From Negativicoccus succinicivorans (lineage in GTDB: Bacteria > Bacillota > Negativicutes > Veillonellales > Negativicoccaceae), in NCBI RefSeq assembly GCF_018373335.1, contig NZ_JAHAHH010000007.1, positions 1 to 25,435 on the forward strand: a stretch of DNA of 25,435 bases, read 5' to 3'. The position numbers and the translations under genes were made by a program. Below, piece by piece: positions 1 to 7,725 of the stretch (the first letter of the stretch is position 1; each line of letters opens with the position of its first letter). Below the pieces are notes generated by a model. The model was not told the origin of the DNA. It ran no database searches and saw nothing but the letters and a program-made list of their open reading frames with translations.

Positions 1-80
<80 letters not shown>

Positions 81-314
81 GTTTGATTGCTCATTTGTTT
101 GCCTTGTTGCCAAGGACTTTTGTAATTGACTCGGGTCTGATATCAGACCCGCACATTGGCGTTAATTCTTTGCATTGTTCAGTTTTCAAAGAACCGCGTC
201 GCTTCATGCGACTTGATTATGATAGCATCTCTTTTTTCCGGTGTCAAGCCTTTTCTTCATCTTTTTCAAGTTCGCAGACAGGCCCTACAACCATCAAATC
301 ATTGATGCTTGATT
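81..314 (-). other. 16S rRNA leader with boxA-like element and hairpins
   Basis: This is the transcribed spacer between the rRNA promoters and mature 16S. On the minus strand it holds a hairpin GTCGC-ATGAA-GCGAC (198-212) at the expected start point of promoter P2. Next comes a TTCTTTGAAAACT segment (about 183-195) resembling the boxA antitermination sites of Firmicute rRNA leaders. A perfect 20-bp palindrome centred on GATATC lies at 132-151. At 80-87 is an ATCAAACT element complementary to the first nucleotides of the mature rRNA. The boxA role (binding NusB/S10) is inferred from similarity. Confidence 0.6.
219..247 (-). promoter_or_regulatory. rRNA promoter P2
   Basis: On the minus strand there is a perfect TTGACA (242-247), a 17-nt spacer and TATCAT (219-224). 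The downstream AATCAAG segment is identical to that after P1. Confidence 0.82.
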
Positions 315-343
315 ATCATATCACGCAAAATATACGTTGTCAA
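315..343 (-). promoter_or_regulatory. rRNA promoter P1
   Basis: On the minus strand there is a perfect TTGACA (338-343), a 17-nt spacer and TATGAT (315-320), followed by AATCAAG. P1 and P2 are about 96 bp apart, a typical tandem rRNA promoter layout. Confidence 0.85.
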
Positions 344-378
344 GAAACAGTCAACATTTACTCGGCGCTTTCTTACAT

Positions 379-408
379 AAAAAAGACGCCTGTACAGGCG
401 TCTTTTTT
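379..408. terminator. Bidirectional intrinsic terminator after the transporter gene
   Basis: A perfect inverted repeat (six A, GACGCCTG, TA, CAGGCGTC, six T) gives a GC-rich stem with a U-tract on either strand. It lies just beyond the stop codon of the minus-strand transporter gene and separates it from the rRNA promoters. Confidence 0.9.
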
Positions 409-417
409 GATTTGCCC

Positions 418-1692
418 TCAAAAGTATCGTAACCAAATATATATTTGGCCGACAAATACGGTAAAGAGCATCATCGGAAAACCGACTATAAAGTATTTTT
501 TAAAACTTATATCGTAACCGTTCTGCGCTGCCAAAGCCGCAATAATAACTCCCGGCGAGGAGCCGATGATCGTGCCGTTACCGCCATAGCAAGCACCGAT
601 GGAAAGCGACCACCACAATACATTGGGATCCAGCCCCATCACGTTTTCCATTTCCTTAATGATAGGAATCATGGTCGCGGTAAACGGAATGTTGTCCACA
701 AAAGCAGACGCTATGGCACTGATCCAGAGGATCAGCGAAGATGTCATTTCGATATCGCCCTGCGTCTGTTCTACTGCCCATTTCGCGACCCAACCGATAA
801 CACCGGTAGCCTCAATACCACCGACAAGAACAAAGAGACCGATAAAGAAGAAGATGGTGCTCCAATCCACACCGCTCAATGCTTCCTCCGGAGTCTCGCC
901 TGTAAAAACCATCATGGCAATCGCACCGGTAAGGGCAATCGTCGCCGTTTCGAATCCGATCAGGTTGTGGATCGCAAAACCGAATACGGTTAACACCAAG
1001 ACGGTTAACGAAATATGGAATAATCGCCAATCGGCGATCTGTTTTTTCGGATCCAGTTTGTCTAAAAGCGATTTTTCAAAAGGTTCATGTTTAAGTTCTT
1101 TATGAAAAATAAGCAGTAAAGAAGGTACACAGAGAAGCAGTACTAATACAGCAATCGGACCGGTATTGGTAACAAAGTCCATAAATGTTAGTCCGACAGC
1201 GCTGCCGATCATGACGTTCGGCGGGTCGCCTACCATAGTTCCTGTACCGCCGATGTTGGCGGCTAAAATTTCCATGATCAGGAAAGGATACGCATTAAGA
1301 CGTAAAAATTTTGTCAATGAAATAGTGATCGGCGCGATTAAGAGTACCGCTGTAACAACATCCAAAAACGCTGCCGAAATCGCTGTCAAAAATGCAAACA
1401 TCAACATCAGCAGCAGCGAACGGCCTTGTGTCAATTTGACGGCCCAAATGGCGAACGCTTCGAACATCCCTGTTTTTTTAACGACAGCAACGATCATCAT
1501 CATCCCGATTAAAAGACCGAGTGTATTGAAGTCTATAAAACGGGTGATCGCCATTTCCTGCGTGACAAAACCGACCAAAATCATTGTCATGCCGCCGACC
1601 AGTGAAACAATTGTTCGCGGCCACTTCTCCGTCATGATTACAGCGTAAGTTATCACAAATATTAAGATCGACACTGTAAACGCGCTAAACAC
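418..1692 (-). CDS. ArsB/NhaD-type ion transporter (SLC13/IT superfamily)
   Basis: This 424-residue protein is almost entirely hydrophobic, with about 11-12 predicted membrane segments. It carries the paired signature of the ArsB/NhaD/P-protein group: GGTGTMVGDPPNVMIG in the first half and GGNGTIIGSSPGVII in the second, reflecting the family's inverted repeat. Such proteins move Na+/H+, arsenite or anions across the inner membrane. No arsR or arsC neighbour is visible, so arsenite export is not supported over Na+/H+ antiport, and the substrate is unresolved. The start is a GTG (1690-1692) preceded by GAGGCGGA; an upstream ATG in the same frame is closed by a stop after three codons. It is monocistronic, with its own promoter and terminator. 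Confidence 0.87.
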   Translation of the reverse strand: MFSAFTVSILIFVITYAVIMTEKWPRTIVSLVGGMTMILVGFVTQEMAITRFIDFNTLGLLIGMMMIVAVVKKTGMFEAFAIWAVKLTQGRSLLLMLMFAFLTAISAAFLDVVTAVLLIAPITISLTKFLRLNAYPFLIMEILAANIGGTGTMVGDPPNVMIGSAVGLTFMDFVTNTGPIAVLVLLLCVPSLLLIFHKELKHEPFEKSLLDKLDPKKQIADWRLFHISLTVLVLTVFGFAIHNLIGFETATIALTGAIAMMVFTGETPEEALSGVDWSTIFFFIGLFVLVGGIEATGVIGWVAKWAVEQTQGDIEMTSSLILWISAIASAFVDNIPFTATMIPIIKEMENVMGLDPNVLWWSLSIGACYGGNGTIIGSSPGVIIAALAAQNGYDISFKKYFIVGFPMMLFTVFVGQIYIWLRYF

Positions 1693-1767
1693 TCCGCCTC
1701 AACCCCTCATGATAATATTTTATGATATTATTAAAAATATTTTCATCTAATACTATGCTCGTCTTAT

Positions 1768-1796
1768 ATTGTATAATTTAACGATTGAACTGTCAA
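1768..1796 (-). promoter_or_regulatory. Promoter of the ArsB/NhaD-type transporter gene
   Basis: Minus strand TTGACA (1791-1796), 17-nt spacer, TACAAT (1768-1773). The predicted start leaves an AT-rich 5' leader of about 70 nt before the GTG start codon. Confidence 0.8.
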
Positions 1797-1846
1797 CGGA
1801 AACGGGCCAATTGCCTGTTATCAGTAGACAATAATTACCTATAAGT

Positions 1847-1872
1847 AAAAAGCCTCTGCTAAGCAGAGGCTT
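1847..1872 (-). terminator. Terminator of the tRNA cluster
   Basis: Inverted arms AAGCCTCTGCT / AGCAGAGGCTT are followed on the minus strand by TTTTTACTT. It begins 4 nt beyond the CCA end of tRNA-Lys. Confidence 0.85.
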
Positions 1873-1876
1873 GATG

Positions 1877-1952
1877 TGGTGATCCATCCGCGACTCGAAC
1901 GCGGGACACCCTGATTAAAAGTCAGGTGCTCTACCAACTGAGCTAATGGATC
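1877..1952 (-). tRNA. tRNA-Lys (anticodon TTT)
   Basis: The minus strand folds as a 76-nt cloverleaf. The acceptor arm is GATCCAT/ATGGATC with discriminator A and an encoded CCA. The D arm is AGCTCAGTTGGTAGAGC, the anticodon stem CCTGA/TCAGG has loop CTTTTAA giving anticodon TTT, and the T arm is CCGCG-TTCGAGT-CGCGG. It is the last tRNA of a three-gene cluster. Confidence 0.95.
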
Positions 1953-1956
1953 ATAC

Positions 1957-2031
1957 TGGCAGGGGTAGGTGGATTCGAACCACCGTGTGACGGAGTCAAA
2001 GTCCGTTGCCTTACCGCTTGGCGATACCCCT
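1957..2031 (-). tRNA. tRNA-Gln (anticodon TTG)
   Basis: The minus strand folds as a 75-nt cloverleaf. The acceptor is AGGGGTA/TACCCCT with discriminator G and an encoded CCA. The anticodon stem ACGGA/TCCGT has loop CTTTGAC giving TTG, and the T arm is GGTGG-TTCGAAT-CCACC. It lies only 4 nt from tRNA-Lys. Confidence 0.95.
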
Positions 2032-2032
2032 G

Positions 2033-2109
2033 TGGGGTGAGTAGTGGGAGTCGAACCCACGCATAACGGAGCCACAATCCGCCGTGTTAACCACTTCACC
2101 ATACCCACC
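2033..2109 (-). tRNA. tRNA-His (anticodon GTG)
   Basis: Minus strand cloverleaf with acceptor GTGGGTA/TACTCAC, discriminator C and an encoded CCA. The anticodon loop TTGTGGC gives GTG. The base before the acceptor (complement of 2109) is G, which supplies the extra G-1 that pairs with C73 and is the identity element for histidyl-tRNA synthetase. It is the first tRNA after the promoter. Confidence 0.95.
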
Positions 2110-2136
2110 ATGCCCGAATAAATCGGAACAGTTAAT

Positions 2137-2165
2137 AGTTTACCATCTTGTTTGGTTACTGTCAA
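2137..2165 (-). promoter_or_regulatory. Promoter of the tRNA-His/Gln/Lys cluster
   Basis: Minus strand TTGACA (2160-2165), 17-nt spacer, TAAACT (2137-2142). The -35 box begins three bases after the speE stop codon. No terminator separates speE from the tRNAs, so operon read-through is also possible. Confidence 0.8.
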
Positions 2166-2168
2166 TAT

Positions 2169-3044
2169 TTATTTAGAATCGGCCATCGGCGGTACCTCCC
2201 CCGTTGTCAGGTGACGTACAAATTCCGGTAGCACAAATGCAGCTTTACCGACTTCTGTATTGTAGTAACGACAATTCGACAAATTAGGAGTTCTCCATTC
2301 CACCGCCAAAGGGTCCCGCGTTTTGGCCCCCAACGTAAACGAATGGTAACCGCTGGGATACAACGGAATCGGTGCCGTATACAGGCGGGTCACCGGAAAG
2401 CTTTTCGCCACCGCCTGTTGAACATCACAAATTAAGCGTTGATGGAAAAACGGCGATTCTGTTTGCTGTACCATAATGCCGTCTGCCTTTAAAGCTCGCG
2501 CACAGGCGGCATAAAATTCGGCGGTAAACAAACCCTCCCCGGGTCCTATAGGATCCGAACAGTCAACAATAATCACATCATACTCATTCTCTGCCGCTTC
2601 CACTTTGGCAACTCCGTCGCCAACGGTAACGGTTAAACGCGGGTCATCTTGCAACAAAGAGACAGCAATCTCGGGCAAATATTTTTTAGCAACGGCAATT
2701 ACAGCCGAATCAATCTCCACCATTTCCACCGACTCGACGGTAGCATGACGCAATACTTCCCGCGCTGTACCACCATCACCGCCGCCCACAATCAGGATGC
2801 GACGCGGATCCGGATGCAGGCACAAAGGAACGTGGGTAATCATTTCACTATACACCCACTCATCGGCGATGGAGGTTTGAAAAACTCCGTCTAAAATCAG
2901 CATACGGCCAAATTGCATACTGTCGGCCACGACAATATGCTGAAATTCAGACTGCTCCTCATGTAAAATTTTCCGTGCCGCAAGGGATAGTTTGACGAAC
3001 GGACTTTGCTCTTCCGTGACCCACGCAGTTTGCGTTGTCGCCAT
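2169..3044 (-). CDS. speE: Spermidine synthase (polyamine aminopropyltransferase)
   Basis: A 291-residue protein of the usual SpeE length. It transfers an aminopropyl group from decarboxylated S-adenosylmethionine to putrescine in the cytosol. Visible are the N-terminal beta domain with VFQTSIADEWVYSEM, the Rossmann nucleotide motif VGGGDGG (about 86-92), VEIDS (about 109-113) and the active-site segment DCSDPIGPGEGLF (about 161-173) with the catalytic Asp of the DxSDP motif. The ATG at 3044 is chosen because GGGAGG lies at proper spacing before it and it starts one base after the divIVA stop; a 30-codon upstream extension would overlap divIVA and encodes only a basic shadow peptide. It is last in the ylmE-to-speE operon. 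Confidence 0.95.
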   Translation of the reverse strand: MATTQTAWVTEEQSPFVKLSLAARKILHEEQSEFQHIVVADSMQFGRMLILDGVFQTSIADEWVYSEMITHVPLCLHPDPRRILIVGGGDGGTAREVLRHATVESVEMVEIDSAVIAVAKKYLPEIAVSLLQDDPRLTVTVGDGVAKVEAAENEYDVIIVDCSDPIGPGEGLFTAEFYAACARALKADGIMVQQTESPFFHQRLICDVQQAVAKSFPVTRLYTAPIPLYPSGYHSFTLGAKTRDPLAVEWRTPNLSNCRYYNTEVGKAAFVLPEFVRHLTTGEVPPMADSK

Positions 3045-3045
3045 C

Positions 3046-3657
3046 TTACGCCTCCCTATCGATTTCACCTTCTGCGGAATCCAACTCCTCCGCTTCTGCC
3101 TCTTGTACTGCTTCCGGCTCCGTTTCTTCTGCATCGGTCACGGTGAAAAGTTCTTCCTCGCTATTTTCTTCCACCTCGGACACAGCTTCATAGTTTGCCA
3201 TGGCTTGGGAGGGATCCGCTACCATGGTGTCCACCAACGCTAATTGTGATTCGAGCAGCGAGCGTAATTTCGCACGAAAAACGCTGATGTCGGCCATGAT
3301 TTGATTATATTGCTCCTGTGCGCTGCGTAATGAGTCTGCCGTATCACGGAGCATTTGCTCTTTCTCCGTCTCCGCTTTAGCAATGATCAATTCCGCCTCT
3401 TTACGTGCATTGACTTTGACATTCTCCGCTGTTTCCTGCGCCATCATCAACGTAGACGTCATGGTCGTTTCCATCGTTTCATAATTTTTCAATTTCGTGC
3501 GCAACATATCGGTTTCTTCTTCCATCTCCCGATGTTCACGATAAATTTTCTCATAGTCGTTGACGACTTCTTCCAGAAACTGTTCGACTTCTTCCTGAGC
3601 ATAGCCGCGCAGGCCTTTGGAAAAAGTTTTATTATGAATATCCATCGGTGTTAACAT
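3046..3657 (-). CDS. divIVA: DivIVA-family cell-division/polarity protein
   Basis: This 203-residue protein recognises negatively curved membrane at poles and septa and recruits other division or polarity factors. It begins with the family signature LTPMDIHNKTFSKGLRGYAQEEV, containing the Phe and basic residues that insert into membrane. A long heptad-rich coiled coil follows (about 25-145), then a Glu-rich acidic tail (about 160-203). GGGAGG lies 7 nt before the chosen ATG. The gene is 14 nt after ylmH and 1 nt before speE, placing it in the ylm/sepF division operon. The acidic, low-complexity C-terminus is the least conserved part and has no assignable role. Confidence 0.93.
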   Translation of the reverse strand: MLTPMDIHNKTFSKGLRGYAQEEVEQFLEEVVNDYEKIYREHREMEEETDMLRTKLKNYETMETTMTSTLMMAQETAENVKVNARKEAELIIAKAETEKEQMLRDTADSLRSAQEQYNQIMADISVFRAKLRSLLESQLALVDTMVADPSQAMANYEAVSEVEENSEEELFTVTDAEETEPEAVQEAEAEELDSAEGEIDREA

Positions 3658-3671
3658 TTGGTTTCCTCCCG

Positions 3672-4457
3672 TTACTGATATCGTTCCAAACGCAAACCGG
3701 TCCGCCCCTTACGACTGGTACCGGTAATCTCTGCTACGACCAAACGGCCGCGCCCTCGTACTGAAATAACGTCGCCCTGTGCGACAATTTGTGCAGGCCC
3801 TTTGGCCCGTTGCCAATTGACTTGTACTTTTTCCGCACTAATGGCCGCTACCATTTTGGCGCGTGACATACCATAACCGGCAGCTCCGATCGCATCAAGA
3901 CGCAACGAGGCAACCGTCGTACGGACTTCTTTTACTTTTTCTATTTTAGGAACCAGGTCGGTCAACGGAATCTCTCGCGGCGTTACATTGACCATGGCAA
4001 TCTTTTGCCAGTTTTGCAGCAGATACTGCACAATAGTACGATCAACAACCACCTGCGCGCGCGTCGGCTGCATTAAAATATCGCCGAACACTTCCCGTTC
4101 CAATCCCAGCCCCATTAGTGCTCCCAGCACATCACGGTGGCTAAGGAGCCGAAAACGCGGATCCCAGCTTGCTTCCACAGCACTCAGATTCCAATCTATT
4201 TTACCGGCGAATTCCGGTCGGAAGAATGCGATTTTAATACGTTCCGCGCCATGATATCCACCGTTTTCCTCGACTTCCAAGCCGGGAAAGTGCGCGCGAA
4301 TCGTGGTCGCGATCTGGCCGGCATACGGACTGACAAAATCACTGACCGCAAGCGGTCGGCGTGTCCGTACCTGATCCGCCAAATCCAAAAGCCGATTGGC
4401 TAATTCTCCATTGCCCGATCCGCTGAAATAGCGGCTGATCTTTTCGCGTTCATTCAT
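3672..4457 (-). CDS. ylmH: YlmH-like S4-domain RNA-binding protein
   Basis: A 261-residue protein with the YlmH layout: an alpha/beta N-terminal domain (about 1-180) and a C-terminal S4 RNA-binding domain (about 185-255) with SRAKMVAAISAEKVQVNW and GDVISVRGRGRLVV. The family binds ribosomal RNA or stalled ribosomal complexes and is encoded near divIVA and sepF in many Firmicutes. The ATG at 4457 is preferred over one 30 nt upstream because GGAG stands 7 nt before it. This start overlaps the proC stop by 8 nt (ATGAATGA), so translational coupling is likely. The exact cellular role here cannot be read from sequence. Confidence 0.9.
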   Translation of the reverse strand: MNEREKISRYFSGSGNGELANRLLDLADQVRTRRPLAVSDFVSPYAGQIATTIRAHFPGLEVEENGGYHGAERIKIAFFRPEFAGKIDWNLSAVEASWDPRFRLLSHRDVLGALMGLGLEREVFGDILMQPTRAQVVVDRTIVQYLLQNWQKIAMVNVTPREIPLTDLVPKIEKVKEVRTTVASLRLDAIGAAGYGMSRAKMVAAISAEKVQVNWQRAKGPAQIVAQGDVISVRGRGRLVVAEITGTSRKGRTGLRLERYQ

Positions 4458-5253
4458 GCGTCTGCTCCAACTCCCGATCACGCTCATAGCAGGCTACAAC
4501 GCCCTCGATCAAAGCCGAACGCAAACCGTTGCGTTCCATCGCCTGGATACCCGCAATCGTAGTGCCACCGGGAGATGTTACCTGATCCCGCAAAATAGCC
4601 GGATGAGTATTACTCGTCAGTTGCATTTTTGCCGCGCCGAATAATGTCTGCGCCGCGGCTTTAATCGCCAGCTTGCGCGGCAAGCCGATTCGCACGCCCG
4701 CATCCGCCAACGCATCCATAATGACATAAACATACGCCGGTCCCGCACCTGTCAAAGCCATCATCGCGGTCAATTCCGCTTCGCTAACGACAATCGTTTC
4801 GCCCAGCGCGGCAAAAATGGATTCTACCAGTGCTACATCATTTTCTGCTACATCTTCCGCCGGTGCAATGGAAATCATTCCCGCTGCCACATCAACCGGC
4901 GTGTTCGGCATCACACGTACGAAGGACAGATTTGTTGCGCTCCATTCGCGAAGCTTCGCAAGCGTCGTTCCCGCGGCAATCGACACGATGATACCCTGCG
5001 ATTTCGCTGCTGCAAGTTCCGACAATACTTCTTTCACCTTGTCCGGTTTGACAGCGATAATCACCACATCGCAGACCGCAAGTGCCGACCAATCCGCTTT
5101 GTTAACACCGTAGCGTTCCGCCACTTCCTGCGTTTTGGCAAAGGTATGCTCCCGCACGTAAATATCAGTAGCCGCAACAACTTTGCCGGCTAGAATACCG
5201 CGTAAAATCGCGCCGCCCATAGCGCCGACGCCAATGATTCCCAGTTTTGTCAT
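4450..5253 (-). CDS. proC: Pyrroline-5-carboxylate reductase
   Basis: A 267-residue enzyme for the last step of proline synthesis, reducing 1-pyrroline-5-carboxylate to L-proline with NAD(P)H in the cytosol. It has the N-terminal dinucleotide-binding motif GVGAMGGAILRG (about 8-19), the conserved VMPNTP segment (about 117), and the C-terminal dimerisation/substrate region with TGAGPAYVY and RDQVTSPGGTTIAGI. Its ATG overlaps the sepF stop by four bases (ATGA) and its own end overlaps ylmH. Its place among division genes is common in Firmicutes and probably reflects operon history rather than a role in division. Confidence 0.96.
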   Translation of the reverse strand: MTKLGIIGVGAMGGAILRGILAGKVVAATDIYVREHTFAKTQEVAERYGVNKADWSALAVCDVVIIAVKPDKVKEVLSELAAAKSQGIIVSIAAGTTLAKLREWSATNLSFVRVMPNTPVDVAAGMISIAPAEDVAENDVALVESIFAALGETIVVSEAELTAMMALTGAGPAYVYVIMDALADAGVRIGLPRKLAIKAAAQTLFGAAKMQLTSNTHPAILRDQVTSPGGTTIAGIQAMERNGLRSALIEGVVACYERDRELEQTHE

Positions 5254-5711
5254 TGCTGACGACTGCCCCAGGTAGGCGCTACGTCAGCGCCTAAATTGGG
5301 AGTAGTCGTGTAGGTATAATTTTCCGTATCCACTGTCATGTTGTTCGGTACAGCGAGGAAAATGGCATTGCTGACTTGTTCGATATGACCTTCGAGTGCG
5401 TAAGTAACGCCGCTGACAAAGTCAATTAAACGACGACCGACTTCATCTTCCGTTTTTTCCAAGTTAATGACCACCGGACGATACGATTTCAAATGATCGG
5501 CAATTTTTTCGGAGTCACCGAAAGTATACGGTTCTACAACAATCATCCGATACGCTTTCGACTGTTGTACCGGTACCGCCGCCGACGGCGTGCGATAGTT
5601 CACGCGATCGTCTTCATATTCCTCTTCATCATCCATGTATTCATCTTCATAATCGTCATGATTTCCCGAAACACTATCCACCATACGATTCCAACTGTCT
5701 CTCCAGCCCAT
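5250..5711 (-). CDS. sepF: SepF, FtsZ-associated cell-division protein
   Basis: A 153-residue protein matching SepF (YlmF). There is a short N-terminal amphipathic segment (MGWRDSWNRMVDSV) that would bind membrane, a strongly acidic Asp/Glu/Tyr linker (about 18-36) and the conserved core (about 55-135) with VVEPYTFGDSEKIADHL, RPVVINLEK and RRLIDFVSGVTYALEG. SepF tethers FtsZ filaments to the membrane and polymerises into rings that organise the septum. It starts 14 nt after ylmE behind AAGGAGG and is translationally coupled to proC through an ATGA overlap. Confidence 0.95.
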   Translation of the reverse strand: MGWRDSWNRMVDSVSGNHDDYEDEYMDDEEEYEDDRVNYRTPSAAVPVQQSKAYRMIVVEPYTFGDSEKIADHLKSYRPVVINLEKTEDEVGRRLIDFVSGVTYALEGHIEQVSNAIFLAVPNNMTVDTENYTYTTTPNLGADVAPTWGSRQQ

Positions 5712-5725
5712 TGTTTTCCTCCTTA

Positions 5726-6412
5726 TTATTCACGGCTACCGAAAATCGCGGTGCCAACGCGAACCAGGTTCGCTCCCTCTTCAATCGCTACTTCCATGTC
5801 ATTGCTCATCCCCATGGAAAGGTAGCGTATATCCCCTTCGCCGTAACGATGACGCAAGTCATCAAATACATTGTAAGCGACGCGAAAAACCGGACGTACT
5901 TCTTCCGGATTTTCCACCAACGGCGCCATACACATCAGGCCGCGCAAACGAATATGCGATGCCGCTCCTACGGCGGCCAATATATCTTCATATTCCGACA
6001 ACTTGAGCCCGTATTTTTGCGGTTCTTCCGCAATATTGAACTGCAGTAAAATATCCTGCACTTTATCTATTTTTTCGGCCTGCTTTTCAATGGCCTCCAA
6101 AATACGCGCCGAGTCGACCGATTCAATCAAATCAAAATGTCGCACGGCTTGGGCCGCTTTGTTGCGTTGCAGATGCCCGATTAAATGCCAGGAAATCGGT
6201 GTGCCGGTATACTCCGCCTGCTTTTGTATCGCTTCCTGCACCCGGTTTTCACCGACAACGGTCACTCCCAAGCGCGCAGCCTCTTGCACTGCGGCAACCG
6301 GATGAAACTTAGTGACGGCAACTAATTGCACATGATCGACACGTCCTGAGCGAATCCGCGCGTTACGAATTCTCTCTCGTACCGCTTCCAGATTCGCGGC
6401 TATGTCCGTCAT
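5726..6412 (-). CDS. ylmE: YggS/YlmE-family pyridoxal-phosphate homeostasis protein
   Basis: A 228-residue single-domain PLP-binding protein of the YggS/PROSC family, which folds like the alanine racemase TIM barrel but lacks the second domain. The PLP lysine is K35 in LVAVTKFHP. GENRVQEA (about 75), WHLIGHLQRNK (about 100), LMCMAPL and the phosphate-binding LSMGMSNDMEVAIEEGANLVRVGTAIFG region are all present. The family buffers free PLP and affects amino-acid metabolism. It is the first gene of the division operon, with a near-consensus promoter about 70 nt upstream and GAGGAAGG before its ATG. Confidence 0.95.
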   Translation of the reverse strand: MTDIAANLEAVRERIRNARIRSGRVDHVQLVAVTKFHPVAAVQEAARLGVTVVGENRVQEAIQKQAEYTGTPISWHLIGHLQRNKAAQAVRHFDLIESVDSARILEAIEKQAEKIDKVQDILLQFNIAEEPQKYGLKLSEYEDILAAVGAASHIRLRGLMCMAPLVENPEEVRPVFRVAYNVFDDLRHRYGEGDIRYLSMGMSNDMEVAIEEGANLVRVGTAIFGSRE

Positions 6413-6480
6413 CTCATCACCTTCCTCTATTGTATTCCTTACTGTTTCATTTCCTAATATATACGACTATATCACAGATT

Positions 6481-6509
6481 ATTATAGCAACTATTACCAA
6501 TAGTGACAA
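6481..6509 (-). promoter_or_regulatory. Promoter of the ylmE-sepF-proC-ylmH-divIVA-speE operon
   Basis: Minus strand TTGTCA (6504-6509), 17-nt spacer, consensus TATAAT (6481-6486). The -35 box adjoins the terminator of the upstream binding-protein gene. Confidence 0.82.
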
Positions 6510-6512
6510 AAC

Positions 6513-6545
6513 AAAAAGAGGAAATTGTAACAATTTCCTCTTTTT
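6513..6545. terminator. Intrinsic terminator after the binding-protein gene
   Basis: A perfect hairpin (AAAAAGAGGAAATTG, loop TAA, CAATTTCCTCTTTTT) works on either strand. It ends the T-box/binding-protein transcript and insulates the ylmE promoter. Confidence 0.88.
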
Positions 6546-6603
6546 CTCACAGTTTTAACGACATAGATCATATCCATCCGTAAATTTCAGCTTACGCTTT
6601 TTG

Positions 6604-7593
6604 CTAGTCGCAAAGTTGCGCCGTCTTCGCCAACTCCGGATCAATGGCAATTCCCAATGTGCTTGCCGCCGAGCGACTGATCAATGGCGCCTGCGCTGCC
6701 GGCAACTCAATCGCAAGCGTTTGCGGTTGCGCATTTCCTTTCAGAATGGCCACCGCCATTTCACCGGCGCGATAGCCGATTTGGTAATAATCTACGGAAA
6801 GGGCCGCCAGCGCGCCTTCCCGCACATAACTTGCCGCCGCGCCGATGACCGGAATGCGGGCGGCATTCGTCACGTTAATCAACGTCGGCAAGGCCGATGC
6901 AATGACGTTATCCGTCGGCACATAAATCGCGTCGACGCGACCGCTCAATGCCTGCGCGACTTGTGCCAGATCGTTGACATTGCTGACCGTTGCCTCCGTC
7001 ACACTGAGCCCTTTGGCTTGAGCCGCAGACACAAAACTTTTCGCCTGCAATTCACTGTTGATTTCGCCGGAATTATAAATGATCCCGACCCGTTTGGCTG
7101 TCGGTAATAATCGCTGCAACAGTTGTACCTGCTCCGCTTCCGGTGTCCGATCGCTGGTGCCGGTGACATTCGTGCCCGGCGCCGCATTTGTTTTTACGAG
7201 TTTCGCCGATTCATAATCGGAAACAGCTGTCCCGACGATCGGAATCGTCGCCGTTTCGTTCGCCATCGTCTGCGCCGCCGGTGTTGAAATCGCCCCGATC
7301 AGCTGTACATTTTGGCTGACGAAACGCTGCGCGATCGCTTTCAGATTGGATTGTTCGCCTTGTGCATTTTCCTGCATGATGGTAATCGCTTTAGCGGGGT
7401 ACGCTTTTTGGAGCGCTGCAACGAAACCGCGGTTCGCCTCATCCAGCGACGGATGTTGCGCTATTTGAACAATGCCTACGACCGGGTTGTCTGTGCCTTG
7501 CGCATCCGTCGTTTTGCCGAAAAATTGAGTGCCCACCGCGACTATGCCTACCACTCCCAAAATGACTGCCCAACGTTTACTGCTCCATTGCAT
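6604..7593 (-). CDS. Periplasmic substrate-binding protein, TrpX/PF04392-like
   Basis: About 329 residues: an N-terminal signal peptide (basic KR, then hydrophobic WAVILGVVGIVAVG), then a two-lobe periplasmic binding fold opening with VVGIVQIAQHPSLDEANRGF and including IPIVGTAVSDYESA, KRVGIIYNSGE and DAIYVPTDNVIASALP. This is the ABC_sub_bind type, members of which were proposed to bind aromatic amino acids because T-boxes control them. No lipobox cysteine is seen, so the mature protein would be soluble in a periplasm. No permease or ATPase gene adjoins it. GGGAG stands 10 nt before ATG 7593; a GTG nine bases upstream (7602) is the alternative start. Uptake of phenylalanine is inferred from the leader, not shown. 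Confidence 0.88.
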   Translation of the reverse strand: MQWSSKRWAVILGVVGIVAVGTQFFGKTTDAQGTDNPVVGIVQIAQHPSLDEANRGFVAALQKAYPAKAITIMQENAQGEQSNLKAIAQRFVSQNVQLIGAISTPAAQTMANETATIPIVGTAVSDYESAKLVKTNAAPGTNVTGTSDRTPEAEQVQLLQRLLPTAKRVGIIYNSGEINSELQAKSFVSAAQAKGLSVTEATVSNVNDLAQVAQALSGRVDAIYVPTDNVIASALPTLINVTNAARIPVIGAAASYVREGALAALSVDYYQIGYRAGEMAVAILKGNAQPQTLAIELPAAQAPLISRSAASTLGIAIDPELAKTAQLCD

Positions 7594-7615
7594 TTTCTTC
7601 ACGCTCCCTCTAAAT

Positions 7616-7643
7616 AAAAACGTCCCTTCGCCAAGAAGGGACG
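7616..7643 (-). terminator. Second (distal) terminator of the T-box leader
   Basis: Minus strand CGTCCCTTC, 5-nt loop TTGGC, GAAGGGACG, then TTTTT. It lies directly before the binding-protein ribosome binding site and is paired with the second antiterminator copy. Confidence 0.88.
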
Positions 7644-7655
7644 ACGGGACGCGGT

Positions 7656-7677
7656 CGCGGTACCACCCTAATTATCA
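7656..7677 (-). repeat. T-box core, second copy
   Basis: A 22-nt exact copy of 7713-7734 containing the T-box sequence AATTAGGGTGGTACCGCG, offset by 57 nt. Confidence 0.95.
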
Positions 7678-7680
7678 AAC

Positions 7681-7725
7681 AAAAAAGGATGGTACCCAGG
7701 GACGGAAAACTCCGCGGTACCACCC
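7681..7725 (-). terminator. First (proximal) terminator of the T-box leader
   Basis: Minus strand GGGTGGTACC pairs with GGTACCATCC and is followed by TTTTTT (7681-7686). Because the 5' arm is part of the T-box core, this hairpin and the antiterminator exclude each other. Confidence 0.85.

Noticed and set aside
1839..2165. Minus-strand frame across the three tRNA genes
   Set aside because: It is explained entirely by tRNA-His, tRNA-Gln and tRNA-Lys sequence.
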